Part shown: positions 50,717 to 56,591 of the stretch, one piece after another
Numbering within the stretch: position 1 is the stretch's first letter
Layout: each line of letters opens with the position of its first letter
From: an uncultured Allofournierella sp.
Lineage (GTDB): Bacteria > Bacillota > Clostridia > Oscillospirales > Ruminococcaceae
NCBI GenBank assembly: GCA_944382705.1
Contig: CALWNE010000043.1
Location: forward strand, 1-56,591
Reading direction: 5' to 3'
DNA: 56,591 bases
The notes under the pieces: model-generated
What the model was told of the DNA's origin: nothing
The model's input: the letters and a program-made list of their open reading frames with translations, nothing else
Databases searched by the model: none
Made by a program: the position numbers and the translations under genes

Positions 50717-52039
50717 TTAACCCTGGCCCCGCTCGGTGAGGGTTACATTTAGGGTAATCAGCTCGCCTTTGCGGTCCACCTGTACCTGCACGGTGTCGCC
50801 AGCGGCGTAGTCCTTCAGTGCATTCAGCACATCATCCGAAGTCTGGATGGTCTTGGTGCCCACGCTCACAATGCGGTCACCCCGCTGGATGCCTGCATTG
50901 GCAGCACCACCGCCAGCGGTTACATCCGCCACATAGGCACCCAAAGCAGAGACGCCGTACTGCAGGGCGGTTTGTGCGTCCGATACCGTTACCACCGAGA
51001 TGCCCAGGGCCGGCCGACCGGTTACATAACCGTTTTCCATCAGGTCCTTGGCCACCTCCAAGGCGGTGTTAATGGGAATAGCAAAACCCAGACCCTCGGC
51101 GTATTCCGAGGTGTTCTTGGCGTTTACAATACCAATCAGCTCGCCGTTTGCATTAAACAGGCCGCCGCCGGAGTTGCCCGGGCTAATGGCAGCGCTGGTC
51201 TGCATCAGGCTCATGGTGTTGCCCTCCACCGTAATGGTGCGGTTCAGGGCGCTTACAATGCCGTCAGTGGAGGTGATGCCCAGGCTGCTGGGGTTGCCAA
51301 CCGCAATGGCGGTTTCGCCCACCTGCACCTGATCCGAGTCGGCCATTACCGCAGGGGTCAGGCCGGTGGCGTCAATCTTCAGCACGGCAATGTCGCTCTG
51401 GCTGTCGGTGCCAATGAGCTGGGCGGTGTAGGTGGTGCCGTCGTTTACCTCCACGGTAATCTGCTGGGCACCTTCCACCACATGGTTGTTGGTAATGATA
51501 TAGCCGTCAGCGGTCATAATCACGCCGCTGCCAGCGCCGCTCACAATCTGCTGGCCGCCCCAGAAGCTGGTGGTTACCATCTGCTCGGTGGTAATGGACA
51601 CCACGCTGGGGGTAATGGCGCCAATTACGCCGGACAGATTGGAAACGGTGGTGGCTTCGCCGCTGCCGGAGGCAACGCTGTTGCCGGCTGCCTGGTAAAT
51701 CACACGGGCGCTGCTGGTTTTATCGGCCATGTAAAAGCCTGCATAGCCGCCGCCAAAGCCAGCGCCGGCCACCAGTACCAGGGCAAGAGCGCCGGCTGCA
51801 ATCCGCTTGCCGGTGCTGTGGCGGGGTTTGTTTACAGGGGGCTGTGCGCCGCCTGCGGGGGCATGATAGCCGGAAGCGGCGTTCCAGCCAGAGGTGGCGT
51901 TTGCCCCCATATTGGGTTCACCCTGGCCCTGCTGGGCGTTTTGGGCGTTCTGGGCAGGGATGGGGGTATAGGCAGCGGGAGCCGGATTGGGCTCACCGCC
52001 ATTCATGCCGGTGTAATCGTATTCCCACTTGTTTTCCAT
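50717..52039 (-). CDS. htrA: Membrane-anchored serine protease with PDZ domain (HtrA/DegP type)
   Basis: 440 residues. A Pro/Ala/Gln/Asn-rich cytoplasmic tail (1-75), one membrane helix (about 79-102), then a trypsin-like protease with complete triad: TNNHVVEG (His186), SDIAVLKID (Asp216) and SPGNSGGGLF (Ser290). A PDZ domain follows (about 345-438, GDRIVSVGTKTIQTSDDV). It degrades or refolds damaged exported proteins. AAAGGATG precedes the start. Upstream are phased TTTTCAC repeats. Confidence 0.94.
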   Translation of the reverse strand: MENKWEYDYTGMNGGEPNPAPAAYTPIPAQNAQNAQQGQGEPNMGANATSGWNAASGYHAPAGGAQPPVNKPRHSTGKRIAAGALALVLVAGAGFGGGYAGFYMADKTSSARVIYQAAGNSVASGSGEATTVSNLSGVIGAITPSVVSITTEQMVTTSFWGGQQIVSGAGSGVIMTADGYIITNNHVVEGAQQITVEVNDGTTYTAQLIGTDSQSDIAVLKIDATGLTPAVMADSDQVQVGETAIAVGNPSSLGITSTDGIVSALNRTITVEGNTMSLMQTSAAISPGNSGGGLFNANGELIGIVNAKNTSEYAEGLGFAIPINTALEVAKDLMENGYVTGRPALGISVVTVSDAQTALQYGVSALGAYVADVTAGGGAANAGIQRGDRIVSVGTKTIQTSDDVLNALKDYAAGDTVQVQVDRKGELITLNVTLTERGQG

Positions 52040-52145
52040 AAAAATTCATCCTTTCAACAATCGGGTAAGCAGCCGGGGCCGGGGGTTGGGCCGCTCTTAA
52101 AAAGCTGCTGTATCATCTGTTCTGCTATCAGTGTACCCCCCCAGG

Positions 52146-52196
52146 GTGAAAAAGATTTTATGCAGGGGTGAAAAAAGTGTGAAAACCAGGTATAAT
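52146..52196 (+). promoter_or_regulatory. Shared htrA / GNAT-MnmM regulatory region with phased direct repeats
   Basis: GTGAAAA occurs at 52146, 52168 and 52179, that is at 22- and 11-bp steps. A minus-strand promoter for htrA (TTCACA 52183-52178, 17-base spacer, TAAAAT 52160-52155) overlaps them. A plus-strand TATAAT (52191-52196) serves the divergent gene. A perfect palindrome GGGATATCCC follows at 52202. Confidence 0.5.
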
Positions 52197-52264
52197 AACC
52201 CGGGATATCCCAGTGGGATAACAAGTTTAAGTGTACCATAGTTTCATAGGGAGGACAAGGGCAG

Positions 52265-53128
52265 ATGGAACTGCTGCAAACCGAACAGGGCTTTTTTCTG
52301 CGCAAGGAGAATACCGTCATTGGCCGCTGTGTGTGCCGCCGCCAGCCCCAGGGCTGGCATCTGGAACAGCTGGAGCTGGAACCGGCCTGGCAAGGCAAGG
52401 GGTACGGCAGTTTTTTTCTGCGCAAAATACTGGCAGCCACCGGCGGCTTTGAAGCTGCCAGCCTGCACACAGCCACGCCGCCCCAGACCGACGCAGGCCG
52501 TGCCCTGCTGAAAAAGTTCGGCTTTGCGGCTGGTGCCAATGAGTGGCAGCGCCGCCGCTGCCCGGAGTTCACCCCGGTGGAATTAACTCACACTTTTTTA
52601 AAGGCCCGGCTGGCAGAGGGGGGCTTTTTTATTGATGCCACCTGCGGCAACGGGGGCGATACCGAGCTGCTCTGCCGCCTGGCAGGGCCCAAGGGCCGGG
52701 TGCTGGCACTGGATGTGCAGCAGCAGGCGGTGGACAACACCAATGCCCGGCTGGCCCGCAAAGGCCTTGGGGCGATTGGCCAGGCGGTAAAAGCGGACCA
52801 CAGCCAGCTGGCCCAGATGGTAGAGCCCGCCAGTGCAGACTGCGTGGTGTTTAACTTTGGCTACCTGCCGGGGGCGGATCACAGCCTGTTTACCACTCCG
52901 GATACCAGCCTGCCCGCTCTGGAGGGGGCCTTGCAGGTGCTGCGCCCCGGCGGAGTGCTGGCCGCCTGCCTGTACAGCGGCGGGCCCAATGGCTTTGAAG
53001 AAAAACAGGCGGTGCTCCAGTGGCTGCGCAGCCTGCCCATCCAGCAGTACACGGTGCTGGAATGCGGCTTTGCAAACTGGGCCCAAACCGCTCCGCTGCC
53101 CTGCTTTGTGCTGAAAAAGGGCAGCTGA
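52265..53128 (+). CDS. GNAT acetyltransferase fused to a YtqB/MnmM-type tRNA methyltransferase
   Basis: 287 residues. The first 95 form a compact GNAT domain (LEQLELEPAWQGKGYGSFFL, with the acetyl-CoA loop at 42-48 and KKFGF near 83). From about residue 105 a class I methyltransferase of the YtqB family follows: FIDATCGNGGDTELL (123-137), then NFGYLPGADHSLFTT and a C-terminal YTVLECGFANW. YtqB/MnmM makes mnm5 groups on wobble uridines of tRNA. The GNAT partner is not typical; its target is unknown. Start follows AGGGAGG-like GGGAGGACAAGG. Confidence 0.82.
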   Translation: MELLQTEQGFFLRKENTVIGRCVCRRQPQGWHLEQLELEPAWQGKGYGSFFLRKILAATGGFEAASLHTATPPQTDAGRALLKKFGFAAGANEWQRRRCPEFTPVELTHTFLKARLAEGGFFIDATCGNGGDTELLCRLAGPKGRVLALDVQQQAVDNTNARLARKGLGAIGQAVKADHSQLAQMVEPASADCVVFNFGYLPGADHSLFTTPDTSLPALEGALQVLRPGGVLAACLYSGGPNGFEEKQAVLQWLRSLPIQQYTVLECGFANWAQTAPLPCFVLKKGS

Positions 53129-53153
53129 AACGGGGCTTTGTGGCCAATGCCCC

Positions 53154-53182
53154 TTGCAAAATGCCTTTATAACCGATAATAT
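53154..53182 (+). promoter_or_regulatory. prfC promoter
   Basis: TTGCAA, 17-base spacer, TAATAT. Confidence 0.6.
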
Positions 53183-53191
53183 ATTAAAGTT

Positions 53192-53250
53192 AAGGCCTTT
53201 TATGCCCGGCTTTTTGGGCAGGGCTGCCCCGCAAGGTGGGGCCTTTTGAT
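53192..53250 (+). promoter_or_regulatory. Structured leader of prfC
   Basis: AAGGCC (53192) pairs with GGCCTT (53240); inside are GCCC/GGGC and GCCCC/GGGGC hairpins, the last followed by TTTTG. It resembles an attenuator 25 bases before the start codon. Confidence 0.45.
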
Positions 53251-53274
53251 ACGATTTAAGGAGGAAAAGCATCT

Positions 53275-54870
53275 ATGGCCGATTTACGGCAAGAGATTCA
53301 GCGCCGGCGCACCTTTGCCATCATCAGCCACCCGGACGCTGGTAAAACCACCCTCACCGAAAAGCTGCTGCTGTACGGCGGCGCCATTCAGCAGGCAGGC
53401 AGCGTAAAGGGCAAGCAGAGTGCCCGCCATGCAGTGAGTGACTGGATGGAAATCGAAAAGCAGCGTGGTATTTCGGTAACTAGCTCGGTGCTGCAATTTG
53501 AATACGATGGCAAGTGTGTGAACATTCTGGACACCCCCGGCCACCAGGACTTTTCTGAGGATACCTACCGTACCCTGATGGCTGCCGACGCCGCCGTCAT
53601 GGTCATCGACGCCGCCAAGGGCGTCGAGGCCCAGACCATTAAACTGTTTAAGGTATGTACCCTGCGGCATATCCCCATCTTTACCTTTGTGAACAAGATG
53701 GACCGTGAAGCACGGGACCCCTTTGACCTGATGGAGGAAATCGAGGAGATTCTGGGCATCCAGACCTATCCCATGAACTGGCCCATTGGCTGCGGCAAGG
53801 AGTTCAAGGGTGTGTTCGACCGGGACAGCCGCCACATTCTGGCCTTCCAGAGTGACGGCAAGGCCAACGGCGTGAAAATTCTGGATAAAATCGAGGCAGA
53901 ACTGGGTGATCCCCAGCTGGACGAGCTGATTACCGCCCCCCTGCACGAAAAACTCACCGAGGACATTGAACTGCTGGACGGCGCCAGCTATGACTTCGAT
54001 ATGGAAGCGGTGCAGACCGGCCGGCTCAGCCCTGTATTTTTTGGCTCCGCCCTCACCAACTTTGGCGTGGAGCCCTTCCTGCGGGAGTTTTTGCGCCTGT
54101 CTCCCAGTCCGCTGCCCCGCCGCAGCGGCGAGGAACTGGTGGAGCCTGCACAGGAGAACTTCTCCGGCTTTATCTTTAAAATTCAGGCCAACATGAACAA
54201 GGCCCACCGGGACCGTATTGCCTTTATGCGCATCTGCTCGGGCAAGTTTGAGCGTGGCATGGAAGTAACCCATGTACAGGGCGGCAAAAAAATCAAGCTG
54301 GCCCAGTCCACCCAGCTGATGGCCCAGGACCGTGCCACGGTGGACGAAGCCTATGCAGGCGACATCATTGGTCTGTTTGATCCTGGCATTTTTTCCATTG
54401 GCGATACCCTGTGCACCGGCAAGAATAAAATACAGTACGCAGGCATCCCCACCTTTGCACCAGAGCATTTTGCCCGCATCACCCAGGTGGACACCATGAA
54501 GCGCAAACAGTTTGTAAAGGGCATGGAGCAGGTGGCCCAGGAGGGTGCCATCCAGATTTTCCGCGAGCTGAACGGCGGCATGGAGGAAGTGATTGTAGGC
54601 GTTGTGGGTGTGCTTCAGTTCGAGGTTCTGGAGTATCGTCTCAAGAACGAGTACAATGTGGACATCCGGATGCAGAAGCTGCCCTTTGAGCACATCCGCT
54701 GGATTGAAAACGAAGGTCTGGACCCCAAAACTCTGGACCTCACCAGCGATACCAAGCGTATTGAGGATTTGAAGGGCAACAAGCTGCTGCTGTTCACTAA
54801 CCCCTGGTCCATCAACTGGGCCTTGCAGCACAACGAGGGCTTGCAGCTCAGCGAGTTTGGCACCAACTAA
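53275..54870 (+). CDS. prfC: Peptide chain release factor 3
   Basis: 531 residues, the usual length. Translational GTPase motifs: AIISHPDAGKTTL (G1), RGISVTSSV (switch I), DTPGHQDF (G3), FVNKMDRE (G4) and a SA(L) motif (FGSAL). RF3 removes RF1/RF2 from the ribosome after termination. AAGGAGG precedes the start. Confidence 0.96.
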   Translation: MADLRQEIQRRRTFAIISHPDAGKTTLTEKLLLYGGAIQQAGSVKGKQSARHAVSDWMEIEKQRGISVTSSVLQFEYDGKCVNILDTPGHQDFSEDTYRTLMAADAAVMVIDAAKGVEAQTIKLFKVCTLRHIPIFTFVNKMDREARDPFDLMEEIEEILGIQTYPMNWPIGCGKEFKGVFDRDSRHILAFQSDGKANGVKILDKIEAELGDPQLDELITAPLHEKLTEDIELLDGASYDFDMEAVQTGRLSPVFFGSALTNFGVEPFLREFLRLSPSPLPRRSGEELVEPAQENFSGFIFKIQANMNKAHRDRIAFMRICSGKFERGMEVTHVQGGKKIKLAQSTQLMAQDRATVDEAYAGDIIGLFDPGIFSIGDTLCTGKNKIQYAGIPTFAPEHFARITQVDTMKRKQFVKGMEQVAQEGAIQIFRELNGGMEEVIVGVVGVLQFEVLEYRLKNEYNVDIRMQKLPFEHIRWIENEGLDPKTLDLTSDTKRIEDLKGNKLLLFTNPWSINWALQHNEGLQLSEFGTN

Positions 54871-54893
54871 GCAAAGTAAATCCTGCGCAGCTT

Positions 54894-54947
54894 GCGCAGC
54901 AAAGGCACCGGCGGGAAGCTTCTGTTTCCGCCGGTGCCTTTTGCTGC
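54894..54947 (+). terminator. Terminator-like hairpin after prfC
   Basis: Long arms GCAGCAAAGGCACCGGCGG / CCGCCGGTGCCTTTTGCTGC; T-tract within the 3' arm. Confidence 0.65.
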
Positions 54948-54980
54948 CAGTCAGGTTTGCCAACAAAGGAGACAAAACCC

Positions 54981-55252
54981 ATGCAAAACAGCGCCGTCCG
55001 TTTGCCTAAGGCATTCTGTGGCAGCTGAGCCCCTTGCACAACGATTTCCCCATCCGCTGCCTGCCTGAAATAGCAGCCATGGCCTTTGCCAAGGAGCTGA
55101 CAGGGCTGAACTTCTGCCCCTACGCCCTGGATGCCCTGTTGCTGTATGGATACGGCCCAGCCGAGGCCTGCATGGTGCGGGATGAGATTATGGAGCATCA
55201 AGGGGAGCAGATACAATGTGAACAAACCCTGAAAAGTGGCAAAAAAGGCTGA
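54981..55252 (+). pseudogene. Small gene, probably frameshifted
   Basis: ATG 54981 has a good AAAGGAG nine bases upstream but its frame stops after 15 codons (TGA 55026). The -1 frame is open from 55010 to 55252 and encodes PLHNDFPIRCLPEIAAMAFA followed by CPYALDALLLYGYGPAEA and a basic end. The good ribosome site without a gene and the open frame without a start suggest one small protein of about 80 residues broken by an indel, or a sequencing error. No slippery heptamer is seen. I recognise no family. Confidence 0.4.
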
Positions 55253-55277
55253 AAAGCTGTGCAGGGTACGGTATAAT
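55249..55277 (+). promoter_or_regulatory. Promoter for kdgK-eda
   Basis: CTGAAA, 17-base spacer, TATAAT. Confidence 0.55.
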
Positions 55278-55358
55278 AAGATAAGGGACAATATGTAAGC
55301 GGCAATGGGCGCAATGGTCCCCTAGCAAGCCCACACACTCACAAGGGAGGGAATTGGT

Positions 55359-56393
55359 ATGCAGATGGAACAACAAAACAAACCCTTTGACCTGATTACC
55401 TTTGGCGAAATTATGCTTCGGCTTTCACCGCCCCGTCACGAGCGCATCACCGACAGTGATGTATTCCAAAAACAGGCCGGCGGTGCAGAGCTGAATGTGG
55501 CTGGCGGTGTGGCCCTGTTAGGCCTTCGCACCGGCATCATCTCCCGGTTGCCCCGCAACAAGTTGGGCACCTACATTAAAAACCGTATCCGTTACACCGG
55601 CGTATCCGACGACTTTTTAATTTACGACGACAGCCCGGATGCCCGCCTGGGTTTGTACTACTATGAGATGGGCGCTGCACCCCGCAAGCCCACCATTGTG
55701 TACGACCGTAAAAAGGCCAGCATTACCCGCATCAAGATGGATGAGATTCCCGGCAGCGTGTATACTGCGGCCCGGATGTTCCATGTGAGCGGCATCAGCC
55801 TGGCTTTGTGCGAAAATATGCGCAATGTGGCCATTGAGCTGATTCGCCGTTTTAAAGAGGCAGGGGTCATGATTTCCTTTGATGTAAACTACCGGGCCAA
55901 CCTGTGGACCGAGGAAGAGGCCCGTGCCACCATTGAACAGATTCTGCCCATGGTGGATGTGCTCTTTGTCTCGGAGGAAACCAGCCGCCGTATGTTCCAA
56001 AAAACTGGGGAACTGAGGGACATCCTCAAAAGCTACACCCAGGAATATGGAGTCAAAATTGTAGCTGCCACCCAGCGCACCGTGCTAAGCCCCCGGCAGC
56101 ACAACTTTACCAGCCTGCTGTACAGTGCCGAGACCGACCAGTTCTACACCGAACCGCCCTATCAGAACATCGATGTAATCGACCGGATTGGTTCCGGCGA
56201 TGCCTATGTGGCCGGTGTGCTGTTTGGTCTGCTGAAATACAACGACCCCGGCGTAGCCATGCGGGTGGGCAATGCAAACTCCAGCGTAAAGAGCACTGTA
56301 CCTGGAGACCTGCCTTCCTCGGACTTTGCGGAAATTGAGCGGGTAATTTACGAGCACCAGGCCAGTGGCCCGGTAAGCGAGATGGACCGTTGA
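55359..56393 (+). CDS. kdgK: PfkB family sugar kinase, probable 2-keto-3-deoxygluconate kinase
   Basis: 344 residues. PfkB signatures: N-terminal FGEIMLRLSP and GGAELNVAGGVALLG, and the C-terminal ATP/catalytic motif IDRIGSGDAYVAG with the catalytic Asp. It phosphorylates 2-keto-3-deoxygluconate. The call over other PfkB kinases rests on the KDPG aldolase gene 72 bases downstream. AAGGGAGG precedes ATG 55359. Confidence 0.88.
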   Translation: MQMEQQNKPFDLITFGEIMLRLSPPRHERITDSDVFQKQAGGAELNVAGGVALLGLRTGIISRLPRNKLGTYIKNRIRYTGVSDDFLIYDDSPDARLGLYYYEMGAAPRKPTIVYDRKKASITRIKMDEIPGSVYTAARMFHVSGISLALCENMRNVAIELIRRFKEAGVMISFDVNYRANLWTEEEARATIEQILPMVDVLFVSEETSRRMFQKTGELRDILKSYTQEYGVKIVAATQRTVLSPRQHNFTSLLYSAETDQFYTEPPYQNIDVIDRIGSGDAYVAGVLFGLLKYNDPGVAMRVGNANSSVKSTVPGDLPSSDFAEIERVIYEHQASGPVSEMDR

Positions 56394-56464
56394 TGACTGT
56401 TGCCCCAGGCGGCTCTGGCGGCTGCCTTTTTCAAGAGAATCAAGCAAGAAAGGATGTAATCCCC

Positions 56465-56591
56465 ATGAACGAAGTACTGCAAAAGATTTATGACATCGGC
56501 ATTGTGCCGGTGATTGCCATTGAGGATGCGGACAAGGCCGTGCCTCTGGCCAAGGCTCTGGTGGCTGGCGGTCTGCCCGCTGCCGAGGTAA
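56465..56591 (+). CDS. eda: KDPG/KHG aldolase (3' partial)
   Basis: Only 42 residues are inside the window: MNEVLQKIYDIGIVPVIAIE, then DADKAVPLAKALVAGGLPAAEV. The VPVIAI and LVAGGLPAAEV segments are typical of the N-terminus of 2-dehydro-3-deoxyphosphogluconate aldolase, which splits KDPG into pyruvate and glyceraldehyde-3-phosphate. AAAGGATG precedes the start. Together with kdgK it forms a ketodeoxygluconate breakdown unit. Confidence 0.88.
   Translation, partial: MNEVLQKIYDIGIVPVIAIEDADKAVPLAKALVAGGLPAAEV

Noticed and set aside
53284..54975. Open minus-strand frame of 563 codons opposite prfC
   Set aside because: Complement shadow of RF3, beginning inside a terminator hairpin.
1..56591. 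tRNA, rRNA, CRISPR arrays, insertion sequences, prophage, conjugation or defence genes
   Set aside because: None seen: no tRNA-like clover-leaf with T-loop motif, no spaced short repeats, no transposase, integrase or restriction gene. A dedicated scan would be needed for small ncRNAs.

Overview
This window is ordinary chromosomal DNA from a GC-rich, endospore-forming Gram-positive bacterium. It is most likely a gut-type Clostridia of the Oscillospirales/Ruminococcaceae kind; the genus is not determined. The evidence is the set of sporulation and germination genes (spoVAC-D-E, gpr, spoIIP), AGGAGG-type ribosome binding sites, a T-box leader before asnS, a lysine riboswitch before dapA, a B. 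subtilis-like array of Pho boxes, serine acetyltransferase of the EpsC type, and lysine synthesis by the N-acetyl branch. I see no rRNA, tRNA, CRISPR array, insertion sequence, prophage or conjugation gene. Gene density is high and gaps are short.

Layout. 0-4.6 kb: 3' end of a peptide-binding ABC protein, a MYG1-type protein, a GIY-YIG/GNAT fusion, a DUF1653 protein and cysK. 4.9-12.1 kb: a patatin-like lipase paired with a divergent Enzyme I paralogue, then a fructose-type PTS operon (EIIABC, HPr, canonical Enzyme I). 12.2-16.8 kb: acetyl-pathway diaminopimelate/lysine genes (aminotransferase, M20 deacetylase, dapA with L-box, dapH). 16.8-23.6 kb, mostly minus strand: degV, TVP38-type membrane protein, vanY-like carboxypeptidase, rsmE, prmA, pyrI, pyrB, plus one plus-strand lipoprotein. 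23.7-30.1 kb: spoVAC-D-E, a Na/Pi cotransporter behind Pho boxes, rpsT divergent from gpr-spoIIP. 30.1-31.9 kb: T-box and asnS. 32-39 kb: DUF624 protein, LacI regulator and a maltodextrin-type ABC importer with malQ. 39.3-40.8 kb: plsC and an unknown membrane protein. 41-49.2 kb: a near-complete aromatic amino acid supra-operon (pheA, aroB, aroC, an aroE-aroK fusion, aroQ, aroA, tyrA) closed by a WYL regulator. 49.6-56.6 kb: cysE, htrA, a GNAT-MnmM fusion, prfC, a probable broken small gene, kdgK and the start of eda.

How they work together. Three amino acid routes are represented: Cys (cysE, cysK), Lys/meso-DAP (dapA, dapH, aminotransferase, deacetylase) and Phe/Tyr/chorismate. Control is largely RNA-based and local: L-box, T-box, several leader hairpins, and operator-like palindromes over core promoters. 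Carbon entry is by a fructose-type PTS, a maltodextrin importer with 4-alpha-glucanotransferase, and KDG/KDPG breakdown at the right edge.

I did not find a clear new multigene system. The items most worth a second look are the PEP-site-altered Enzyme I paralogue coupled to a patatin, two unusual acetyltransferase fusions, the vanY start codon buried in a 14-bp inverted repeat, a 13-nt complement between the L-box aptamer and its terminator, a germination protease that seems to lack its propeptide and C-terminal segment, a chorismate mutase domain lacking key residues, and a 112-bp tandem triplication that copied the 3' end of the WYL gene.
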